Origin: Arenimonas sp.
GTDB taxonomy: Bacteria > Pseudomonadota > Gammaproteobacteria > Xanthomonadales > Xanthomonadaceae
Assembly: GCA_003497545.1 (NCBI GenBank)
Contig: DNNT01000307.1
Location: 1-5,097 of the forward strand
Direction: 5' to 3'
DNA: 5,097 nt
The notes under the pieces are model-generated. The model ran no database searches. It was not told the DNA's origin and saw nothing but the letters and a program-made list of their open reading frames with translations. Positions 1 to 5,097 of the stretch are shown here, one piece after another (the first letter of the stretch is position 1; every line of letters begins with the position of its first letter). The position numbers were made by a program, and so were the translations under genes.

Positions 1-1083
1 GTGGTCGGCCCCGAGGCGCCGCTGGTGCGCGGCGTGGTCGACCGCTTCCGCGAGGCCGGCCAGCCCATCTTCGGCCCCACCGCCGCCGCCGCGCAGCTGG
101 AAGGCAGCAAGGCCTACGCCAAGGACTTCCTGGCCCGCCACCGCATCCCCACCGCGTATTACGCCGTGTTCGAGGACGCGCAGCTGGCGCTGCAGCACGT
201 GCGCGACCACGGCGCGCCCATCGTCATCAAGGCCGACGGCCTGGCGGCGGGCAAGGGCGTGGTGGTGGCGATGACCCTCGCCGAGGCCGAAGCCGCCATC
301 ACCGACATGCTCGAAGGCAATGCCTTCGGCGAAGCCGGTTCGCGCGTGGTGGTGGAAGAATTCCTGGAAGGCGAGGAAGCCAGCTTCATCTCCATGGTGG
401 ACGGCCGCTTCGCGCTGCCCATGGCCACCTCGCAGGACCACAAACGCGTGGGCGACGCCGACACCGGCCCGAACACCGGCGGCATGGGCGCGTACTCGCC
501 GGCGCCGGTGGTCACGCCGGAAGTGCACGCGCGCATCATGCGCGAGGTGGTCGAACCCACCGTGCGCGGCATGATCGCCGACGGCGTGCCCTTCACCGGC
601 TTCCTCTACGCCGGCCTGATGATCGCGCCCGACGGTTCGCCCAAGGTCATCGAATTCAACGTGCGCTTCGGCGACCCGGAAACCCAGCCGGTGATGCTGC
701 GCCTGCGCAGCGACCTGCTCGACCTGGTGGAAGCCGCCATCGCCGGCCGGCTGGAGCAGGCGCAGGCCGAGTGGGACCCGCGCCCCAGCCTGGGCGTGGT
801 GATGGCCGCCGAAAACTACCCCGGCACGCCGCGCACCGGCGACGTCATCGCCGGCCTGGGCACCGACCCGGGCCCGGGCGCCAAGGTTTTCCACGCCGGC
901 ACCGCCATGAAAAACGGCCAGGTGGTGACCGCCGGCGGCCGCGTGCTCTGCGCCTGCGCCCTGGGCGACAGCGTGGCCGACGCCCAGCGCCGCGCCTATG
1001 CCGCCGCCGACAACATCCACTGGGACGGCTGCTTCTACCGCAGCGACATCGGCTGGCGGGCCATCGAACGCGAGCAGGGCTGA
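1..1083 (+). CDS. purD: Phosphoribosylamine-glycine ligase (GAR synthetase), 5'-truncated by window edge
   Basis: PurD joins glycine to 5-phosphoribosylamine using ATP, giving glycinamide ribonucleotide, the second step of de novo purine synthesis in the cytoplasm. The visible 360 residues align from end to end with E. coli PurD (about 429 aa) as I remember it, starting near its residue 69, so roughly 68 N-terminal residues lie left of the window. The GTG at position 1 is an internal valine codon (VGPEAPLV motif), not the start. ATP-grasp features are intact: the lysine and glycine-rich stretch [13 protein letters not shown] (residues 74-86), [13 protein letters not shown] (117-129), the metal-binding VIEFN with E218 and N220, and the GARS signature RFGDPETQP (222-230). 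The C-terminal part ends WRAIEREQG, as in gammaproteobacterial homologues. The TGA is followed by 44 nt before the next gene. purH often lies upstream in this group, but that is outside the window. The identification is essentially certain. Confidence 0.97.
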   Translation: MVGPEAPLVRGVVDRFREAGQPIFGPTAAAAQLEGSKAYAKDFLARHRIPTAYYAVFEDAQLALQHVRDHGAPIVIKADGLAAGKGVVVAMTLAEAEAAITDMLEGNAFGEAGSRVVVEEFLEGEEASFISMVDGRFALPMATSQDHKRVGDADTGPNTGGMGAYSPAPVVTPEVHARIMREVVEPTVRGMIADGVPFTGFLYAGLMIAPDGSPKVIEFNVRFGDPETQPVMLRLRSDLLDLVEAAIAGRLEQAQAEWDPRPSLGVVMAAENYPGTPRTGDVIAGLGTDPGPGAKVFHAGTAMKNGQVVTAGGRVLCACALGDSVADAQRRAYAAADNIHWDGCFYRSDIGWRAIEREQG

Positions 1084-1117
1084 GCCCGCAGGCTAAGCTG
1101 GGCGCCAGGATCCGGCG

Positions 1118-1126
1118 GGAGAAGGA
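1118..1126 (+). promoter_or_regulatory. Ribosome binding site of the Ig-repeat protein gene
   Basis: A purine-rich GGAGAAGGA stretch lies just before the ATG at 1128. The GGAGA part, about 5 nt from the start codon, is the likely Shine-Dalgarno core. It supports this ATG over the in-frame upstream open sequence that runs back into purD. Confidence 0.65.
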
Positions 1127-1127
1127 C

Positions 1128-2327
1128 ATGCGGGCAATTTCGGCGGCACTGGCCGCTGTGGCGCTGGCGCTGGTTGCACCGGCGCATGCGGTCGACCAGC
1201 CGTCGACGTATCCCGGCTGCGCTGAACGCCAGGCCGATGTGCCCTGGGGCGGCGCCGTCACCCTCGATCTTTCCGCCTGCCAGTCCTTCGGCCTGGGCGT
1301 GCTGGCCACGCCGCCCGCGCATGGCCAGGCCAGCCCGGCTCCCGACGCGCCGGCCGAACAATTCGTCTACGTGCACGGCGGCACGGGTCCCGCCGGCGGC
1401 GGCGAGGACCACTTCGTCGTGCTCGACGACAATTCCGACCGCATCCGCGTGCGCGTGCGCATTGCGCCACCCAGCCTGGGCGTCGCCATTTCCCCGGGGA
1501 GCCTGCCGGGGCTGCGGGCCGGTACGCCGATGGCGGCCACGCTCGCCGCTTCCGGCGGCCAGGCGCCGTATGCCTTCCGGCTGGGCGAAGGCACGCTGCC
1601 GCCGGGGCTGTCGCTGTCGGCGGACGGCCGCCTGCAAGGCGCGCCAACCCGGCGCGGTCCCTATGCCTTCAGCGTTGTTGCGCGTGACGCGCGCGGTGCC
1701 GAAGGCCGGCACGCTTATGCCGGCGACGTCGCCGCGGCGAAATTCGCGCTGGCCCCGGCCAGCGCGACGGTGGTGCGCGGCCAACGGTTCGAGCTGAAGC
1801 TTTCCGCCGGTGGCGGCGTGCCGCCGCACCGTTATTCGCTGGAGCCCGGCGGAACGCTGCCGCCCGGCATCACGCTGTCCGACGACGGCTGGCTGCGCGG
1901 CGTCGTCGCGGTCATGCCCGGCGATTACCGCGCCGGCGTGCGCGTCACCGACGCCAGCACCGGCCCGGGCGAATCCTTCGAAGTCGAGCCGCTGGTGCTG
2001 CGCCTGGTGGCGCCCCCGGCGATCTCGCTCGAGGTCGTGCCGGATCCGGGTGCCCGCGCCACGCTCGTCGTCGACCGCGGGCAGGCCCTGGCAGTGGCCA
2101 CGCACGTGGTGATCGAGGCCAGCGGCGAAGGCCTGGCCGGCCTCGGGCCCGCCAGCCTGCCGCGAACCGTGCTGATCCTGCCGGGAGAGCGCCGTGCGCG
2201 GGCGCCGCTGCCGCCGGAGGTGATGCCCGCCGGGGCACCCGGCCAGCCAATCACGCTGACGGTGTCGCCGGGCCCGGGTTACCGGGCGGGTGCCCGGGTG
2301 GAGGCGCGGTTGCGATCCGCCCGCTGA
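1128..2327 (+). CDS. Secreted multidomain Ig-like repeat protein (two He_PIG-type domains)
   Basis: A predicted exported protein of 399 aa with no catalytic motif; probably structural, adhesive or cell-surface. The start at ATG 1128 has a good ribosome binding site and gives a clean Sec signal peptide, with cleavage likely after AHA at residue 21 or 22. Residues about 33-113 resemble a cadherin-like/Big-type beta domain: a TPPAHG turn, then an F-x-Y strand and GGGEDHFVVLDD. It holds the only two cysteines of the mature protein, C31 and C51, which could form a disulfide. Residues about 117-196 and 206-296 are two putative-Ig (He_PIG) repeats sharing TLPPG, LS-DG and the following LxG at an 87-residue offset. 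Residues about 300-399 look Calx-beta-like (TVLILPGE, then ITLTVSPGPGYRAG). There is no LPXTG, transmembrane anchor or obvious C-terminal sorting signal, so the protein is likely periplasmic or released. It sits 44 nt after purD and 72 nt before the oxidase. The reading frame and export are well supported; the biological role is unknown. Confidence 0.85.
   Translation: MRAISAALAAVALALVAPAHAVDQPSTYPGCAERQADVPWGGAVTLDLSACQSFGLGVLATPPAHGQASPAPDAPAEQFVYVHGGTGPAGGGEDHFVVLDDNSDRIRVRVRIAPPSLGVAISPGSLPGLRAGTPMAATLAASGGQAPYAFRLGEGTLPPGLSLSADGRLQGAPTRRGPYAFSVVARDARGAEGRHAYAGDVAAAKFALAPASATVVRGQRFELKLSAGGGVPPHRYSLEPGGTLPPGITLSDDGWLRGVVAVMPGDYRAGVRVTDASTGPGESFEVEPLVLRLVAPPAISLEVVPDPGARATLVVDRGQALAVATHVVIEASGEGLAGLGPASLPRTVLILPGERRARAPLPPEVMPAGAPGQPITLTVSPGPGYRAGARVEARLRSAR
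1593..1640 (+). repeat. Ig-like repeat core, copy 1
   Basis: Encodes TLPPGLSLSADGRLQG (residues 156-171), the conserved core of the first He_PIG-type domain. It matches the copy at 1854-1901, exactly 261 nt (87 codons) downstream. The DNA has diverged while the protein pattern is kept, so this is an old domain duplication rather than a recent tandem repeat. Confidence 0.75.
1854..1901 (+). repeat. Ig-like repeat core, copy 2
   Basis: Encodes TLPPGITLSDDGWLRG (residues 243-258), the core of the second He_PIG-type domain and the counterpart of 1593-1640. TLPPG, the S-x-DG turn and the final L-x-G are shared; the positions between differ. Confidence 0.75.
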
Positions 2328-2341
2328 AATCATTCCGCCCT

Positions 2342-2370
2342 GTGGCCGGAGCACGGCCAAGGTGTATGCT
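2342..2370 (+). promoter_or_regulatory. Candidate promoter for the oxidase-sulfotransferase operon
   Basis: In the 72-nt gap before the oxidase, TATGCT (2365-2370) matches a sigma70-type -10 box at 4 of 6 positions. A poor -35 (GTGGCC, 2342-2347, 3 of 6) lies 17 nt upstream. A perfect 6-bp inverted repeat (TGGCCG at 2343-2348, CGGCCA at 2354-2359, 5-nt loop) overlaps the -35/spacer region and could be an operator or be incidental. Transcription would begin about 20-25 nt before the ATG at 2400. The call rests on position and weak consensus only. Confidence 0.3.
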
Positions 2371-2389
2371 CTGGGCGGGGAAAACACTT

Positions 2390-2395
2390 GGGGGA
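2390..2395 (+). promoter_or_regulatory. Ribosome binding site deciding the oxidase start
   Basis: GGGGGA lies 4 nt before ATG 2400. An alternative in-frame TTG at 2388 would overlap this purine block and has only weak purine content upstream (GGGCGGGG, at 2373-2380). The ATG is therefore preferred, giving a protein beginning MSRSEL. Confidence 0.6.
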
Positions 2396-2399
2396 CTTC

Positions 2400-4010
2400 A
2401 TGAGCCGCAGCGAACTGATGGCGCGGTTGATCCGCATGGCACGTCTCGCGCGACATGCCGAGCGCACCGGCGAATCCAGCGTCGACGTACTGGGCGCGCA
2501 GGCGCCGGATGACGCCGGCCGCCGCCGCTTCACGCAGGGCGTGCTCGCCGCCACCACCACCGCGGCCGCCTGGTCCTTCTCGGCCGGAGCGCTGGCCAAG
2601 GCCAGCGGCACGACCTGGCCGGTGCGGACCGCACCCGCCGATGTCGCCGTGGTCGGTGCCGGCATCGCCGGCCTGGCCTGCGCCAGCGAGCTCGCGCGCC
2701 TGGGTATCGGCGCGCAGGTCTTCGAGGCCTCGGATCGCGTTGGCGGCCGCATCGCCAGCCTTCGCGGCGTGTTCCCGGGCCAGGTGGTCGAGCGCGGCGC
2801 CGAGTTCATCGGCTCCTCCCACAACGTGATGCTTGGCTACGCCCGCCAGCTCGGCCTCGAACTCGAGGACCTGGGCGCCGCGCCGGGCACCGCCTTCCAT
2901 TATTTCGGCGGCCGGCGCTACACCGAGGCGCAGGTGCTGGAAGAGTTCCGTGGCTTCACCGCCTCGATCCGCGGCGACCTCGCGCGCATCAGCCATCCGA
3001 ACGCCGACCAGTTCACGCCCGCCGACGCCGAGTTCGATTTCCTGAGCATCGACGAGCTGCTCGACCTGCGCGGCGCGGGCGGCCTGCTGCGCCAGGTGGT
3101 CTCGAGCGCCGTGCAGGCCGAGTTCGGCACCAGCCCCGATCAGGTCAGCGCCATCAGCCTGCTGCGTTTCCTGCACGCCGACCAGCGCGGCAAGCAGTCG
3201 GCGCTCGACGGCAGCAGCCACCGCTTCCTGCGCGTGGTCGACGGCAACGACAGCATCCCCTCCGGGCTGGCGGCGCAGCTGCCGCGCCCGGTCGCGTTCG
3301 ACCACCACCTGGTTTCCGTGCGCCAGCTGGCCAGCGGCCGCTACCGCCTCGTGTTCGAGGTTGGCGGCCGCCTCCTGGCCAGCGAACACAGCGCCGTTGT
3401 CCTGGCCCTGCCCTTCACCGTGCTGCGCCACGTCGAACTGCATGCCAGCCTTCAGCTTCCGGAGTGGAAGCGCCTGGCGGTCAGCACCGCCGACATGGGC
3501 GGCCAGAATCGCCTGCTGGTCGGCTTCCAGGGTCCGTACTGGTATGAGCGCCACGGCCTGAGCGGCACCGGCTTCAGCGACCGCGCGGCGATGCCGGCGA
3601 CCTGGGAGTCGAATCCCGGCCGCTCCGGCGCGGGCAACGCCGTGCTGGCGGCCAGCCTCGCACCCTACTCCGCCGGCCCCGGCGCCGCGCAGGTGCAGGC
3701 GCAGACCTTCGTCGACGCGCTCGAGGCCGTGGCCCCGGGTGCCGCCGCTGCCGTCGCCCGCGATCGCAACGGCAACCTGCTGGCGCACGTCGAGGACTGG
3801 GCAGGCAATCCGCTCAGCCTCGGCGCCCAGGTCTTCAACCGGCCGGGCTACTTCACCACCAACGCGCACCACGAGGCCAAGCCGGTCGGCAAGCTGCTGT
3901 TCGCGGGCGACCACACCAGCAGCTTCTACGAGTGGCAGGGCTTCATGGAGGGCGCGGCCCTGTCGGGCCTGCGCGCCGCCGCCGAGGTGCAGGCGCTCTC
4001 GCGCGCCTGA
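2400..4010 (+). CDS. Tat-signal FAD-dependent amine oxidase family protein
   Basis: A 536-aa flavoprotein of the monoamine oxidase/polyamine oxidase/L-amino-acid oxidase fold. Such enzymes oxidise amines to imines with FAD and release H2O2 when O2 is the acceptor; the substrate here is unknown. The N-terminus has a charged region of about 40 residues, then a twin-arginine motif (GRRRFTQ, residues 40-46), a hydrophobic stretch (about 46-64) and ALAKA near 63-67, indicating Tat export of the folded, FAD-loaded protein. The FAD-binding Rossmann motif is VVGAGIAGL (84-92), with ribose-binding E109, then SDRVGGRI (111-118) and ERGAEFIG (131-138). The C-terminal FAD motif is FAGDHTSSF (501-509), followed by GFMEGAALSG. 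By motif comparison with monoamine oxidases the usual catalytic lysine is R371 (10 residues before W381), the MAO-B Cys397-Tyr398 pair is A476-Q477, and Tyr435 is F515, so FAD is probably non-covalent and the substrate atypical. The sulfotransferase begins 8 nt downstream. Fold and FAD binding are very likely; reaction details are not known. Confidence 0.92.
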   Translation: MSRSELMARLIRMARLARHAERTGESSVDVLGAQAPDDAGRRRFTQGVLAATTTAAAWSFSAGALAKASGTTWPVRTAPADVAVVGAGIAGLACASELARLGIGAQVFEASDRVGGRIASLRGVFPGQVVERGAEFIGSSHNVMLGYARQLGLELEDLGAAPGTAFHYFGGRRYTEAQVLEEFRGFTASIRGDLARISHPNADQFTPADAEFDFLSIDELLDLRGAGGLLRQVVSSAVQAEFGTSPDQVSAISLLRFLHADQRGKQSALDGSSHRFLRVVDGNDSIPSGLAAQLPRPVAFDHHLVSVRQLASGRYRLVFEVGGRLLASEHSAVVLALPFTVLRHVELHASLQLPEWKRLAVSTADMGGQNRLLVGFQGPYWYERHGLSGTGFSDRAAMPATWESNPGRSGAGNAVLAASLAPYSAGPGAAQVQAQTFVDALEAVAPGAAAAVARDRNGNLLAHVEDWAGNPLSLGAQVFNRPGYFTTNAHHEAKPVGKLLFAGDHTSSFYEWQGFMEGAALSGLRAAAEVQALSRA

Positions 4011-4012
4011 GG
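4009..4012 (+). promoter_or_regulatory. Ribosome binding site of the sulfotransferase, overlapping the oxidase stop
   Basis: GAGG overlaps the oxidase TGA (4008-4010) and sits 6 nt before GTG 4019. This arrangement suggests translational coupling and supports GTG 4019 as the start. Confidence 0.55.
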
Positions 4013-4018
4013 CCTGCC

Positions 4019-4822
4019 GTGGCGGTTGGGGACGGCGCCTTCGCGGCGCCGCTGCTGGTGACGTCGCCGACGATCCGTTCGGGCACCACGCTCGTGCAGC
4101 GCCTGCTGTGCAGCGCCCCGGGCGGCCTGGTCTACGGCGAGGAAGTGGGCAAGGACGTCGAGTTCCAGTTGCAGGTGCTGGCGGCGCGCCGCCTGGTCTA
4201 CCGGCACAATGGCGCCCGCTTCCGGCAGGCGCTGTCGCAGGTGCTCGACGGCGAAACCAACGACTGGATCATCGACCTGATGCCCGGGCTCGAGGCCTAC
4301 GTCGACGCGCTCGGGCAGGGGGCGCTGGCGGGCATGAAAGCCTGCGCAGCGCATGCCGCCTCCGTGGGCAGACCGGCCTGGGGCTTCAAGTACCCGGGCA
4401 TGGCACCGACGGTACTGCCGCTGCTGGCCGAAGCGATGCCGGGCCTGCGGGTCGTGTACGTTCTGCGCGGGCTGGCCGACACGCTGCGCTCGGCCAAGGC
4501 CTGGGGCGCGCTGCCCGACGCCATCCAGGTGCAACGGTTCTGCGACGACTGGCTGGCGCACCAGCATTTCGTCCACGGCTGGCGCGCCGGCATTCCGTTG
4601 CTGGTGCTGCGGCATGAAGCGCTCGTGGCCGACCCGGCCGCCGCGATTGCGCGCTTGCGCGCGTTCGCGCCGATCGGCGAGCCGGATCCCGGCGTGGTGT
4701 CCCGGCGCATCAACGCCCCGGCCGGCGAGGCCTACCGCGAACCGGAACCGCTGTCGCCCCAGGAGCAGGAATGGGTCGACGCCGCCGTCGCGGCGGCCCC
4801 GGCCTGGGACGGCATCGACTAA
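4019..4822 (+). CDS. Sulfotransferase family protein (PAPS-dependent type)
   Basis: A 267-aa protein of the P-loop sulfotransferase superfamily, expected to move a sulfuryl group from PAPS to a hydroxyl or amine of an unknown acceptor. The 5'-phosphosulfate loop is SPTIRSGTTLVQ (residues 16-27, with R20, S21, G22, T23, T24) directly after a beta strand (PLLVT). The 3'-phosphate region is VVYVLRGLADTLRSAKAW (145-162), with R150 and S158 as the likely binding pair. WGFKYPG (121-127) matches the W-G-x-K-x-P pattern of bacterial members. There is no signal peptide or membrane segment, so it is cytoplasmic. The GTG start places the P-loop strand at the N-terminus, as the family expects; the open frame extends upstream into the oxidase, but those residues are arginine/glycine-rich shadow sequence. 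At 267 aa it is slightly short for the family but both cofactor motifs are present. It follows the oxidase by 8 nt, implying one operon. Acceptor identity cannot be read from the sequence. Confidence 0.87.
   Translation: MAVGDGAFAAPLLVTSPTIRSGTTLVQRLLCSAPGGLVYGEEVGKDVEFQLQVLAARRLVYRHNGARFRQALSQVLDGETNDWIIDLMPGLEAYVDALGQGALAGMKACAAHAASVGRPAWGFKYPGMAPTVLPLLAEAMPGLRVVYVLRGLADTLRSAKAWGALPDAIQVQRFCDDWLAHQHFVHGWRAGIPLLVLRHEALVADPAAAIARLRAFAPIGEPDPGVVSRRINAPAGEAYREPEPLSPQEQEWVDAAVAAAPAWDGID
4033..4051 (+). other. GC-rich hairpin in the first codons of the sulfotransferase
   Basis: A perfect 7-bp inverted repeat (CGGCGCC at 4033-4039, GGCGCCG at 4045-4051) with a TTCGC loop lies 14 nt after the GTG start, inside codons 5-11. 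It has no T-run, so it is not a terminator. In mRNA it could slow initiation of the downstream cistron or mark an RNA-processing site; chance is also possible in DNA this GC-rich. Confidence 0.4.
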
Positions 4823-4837
4823 ACTGCCTGACCCCAT

Positions 4838-4842
4838 GAGGA
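4838..4842 (+). promoter_or_regulatory. Ribosome binding site of the DUF6916-like gene
   Basis: GAGGA sits 6 nt before ATG 4849, an ideal spacing. It supports this ATG over the out-of-frame ATG at 4836. Confidence 0.65.
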
Positions 4843-4848
4843 TTCGCG

Positions 4849-5097
4849 ATGGAGCTGCTGACGCTCGAGCATTTCGCCGGCTGCGTGAACGAGACTTTCC
4901 GCGCCGCGCTCAACGACGGCGAACTGGAGTTCGTCCTGGTCGAGGCCGCGCCCCTGGGCGCGCCGCGGCCCGGTGCCGGGCGGACGCCGTTTTCGCTGCT
5001 GTTCCGCAATGGATCGCCGCTGCTGTTCCCGCAGCAGACCTACCGGATGAGCCACGCCCGCGTCGGCAGCGTCGACATCTTCCTGGTGCCGATCGCG
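4849..5097 (+). CDS. DUF6916-like small protein, 3'-truncated by window edge
   Basis: An open frame of 83 codons running off the right edge, starting MELLTLEHFAGCVNETF. The pattern fits, from memory, the DUF6916 family of small bacterial proteins of roughly 100 aa: a LTLEHF opening, a VNETF strand, LVEAAPLG, then RTPFSLLFRNG, PLLFPQQTYRM and the ending VGSVDIFLVPIA. If so, only about 10-20 residues are missing. There is no signal peptide, membrane helix or catalytic motif; alternating hydrophobic strands suggest a compact beta fold. Function is unknown. The gene follows the sulfotransferase by 26 nt with a strong ribosome binding site, so it is likely in the same transcript. From memory, relatives can neighbour phage-tail-collar (MdpB-like) genes, which would lie to the right. 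The frame is secure; the family name is moderately secure. Confidence 0.75.
   Translation, partial: MELLTLEHFAGCVNETFRAALNDGELEFVLVEAAPLGAPRPGAGRTPFSLLFRNGSPLLFPQQTYRMSHARVGSVDIFLVPIA

Noticed and set aside
1083..1103. Short complementary stretches after the purD stop (AGCC/GGCT, GCCC/GGGC) considered as a terminator.
   Set aside because: The stems are 4 bp, the alternatives are mutually exclusive and no T-run follows.
771..1127. Upstream in-frame extension of the Ig-repeat gene into purD.
   Set aside because: The extra residues are arginine/proline-rich shadow of purD in another frame. ATG 1128 has a ribosome binding site and a signal peptide directly after it.
2343..2359. Inverted repeat after the Ig-repeat gene considered as a rho-independent terminator.
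   Set aside because: The stem is only 6 bp and no T-run follows, so it is noted only as a possible operator or incidental.
1035..3914. A 2.9-kb open frame on the minus strand opposite the Ig-repeat and oxidase genes.
   Set aside because: The translation is low-complexity A/R/G/Q-rich with no recognisable domain, and it spans two well-supported plus-strand genes and their gap. High GC at third codon positions removes antisense stops, which explains it.
3932..4018. Upstream in-frame ATG for the sulfotransferase inside the oxidase gene.
   Set aside because: It would add arginine/glycine-rich residues before the first beta strand and overlap the oxidase's conserved C-terminal FAD motif. GTG 4019 with GAGG 6 nt upstream fits better.
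3926..4837. Minus-strand open frame opposite the sulfotransferase.
   Set aside because: No coherent domains; its codons mirror the plus-strand gene, which has clear PAPS-binding motifs.
4836..4838. ATG just before the DUF6916-like gene as an alternative start.
   Set aside because: It is in another frame, gives an arginine-rich meaningless translation, and overlaps the ribosome binding site of ATG 4849.

Overview
The window is very G+C-rich DNA with tight gene spacing and strong G/C bias at third codon positions. The partial PurD at the left edge closely follows the gammaproteobacterial type. Together these suggest a high-GC gammaproteobacterium, most likely of the Xanthomonadales (Lysobacter/Luteimonas-like). 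That placement is inferred from style and remembered protein similarity, not from a search. All five genes are on the + strand.

Layout: (1) 1-1083, the C-terminal five-sixths of purD (phosphoribosylamine-glycine ligase, purine synthesis), cut by the window's left edge. (2) 1128-2327, a secreted protein with a signal peptide, a cadherin-like N-terminal region, two putative-Ig (He_PIG-type) repeats and a Calx-beta-like C-terminal region. (3) 2400-4010, a Tat-signal FAD-dependent amine oxidase-fold protein whose usual active-site lysine and aromatic-cage tyrosines appear to be replaced. (4) 4019-4822, a short PAPS-dependent-type sulfotransferase, 8 nt downstream of the oxidase. (5) 4849-5097, the start of a small protein resembling the DUF6916 family, cut by the right edge.

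purD is housekeeping. The four genes after it look like an accessory cassette. The oxidase and sulfotransferase are almost certainly co-transcribed, and the DUF6916-like gene follows after only 26 nt. Two products are predicted to be exported (the Ig-repeat protein by Sec, the oxidase by Tat); the sulfotransferase has no export signal and should be cytoplasmic. From memory, DUF6916-type genes in such genomes can sit beside small phage-tail-collar (MdpB-like) proteins, so the cassette may continue to the right as a cell-surface or tail-fibre-like locus. The window cannot prove this.

There is no intergenic stretch over 75 nt. I saw no tRNA, rRNA, CRISPR array, insertion sequence or convincing rho-independent terminator. 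Regulatory calls are limited to ribosome binding sites, one weak promoter candidate and a GC-rich hairpin.
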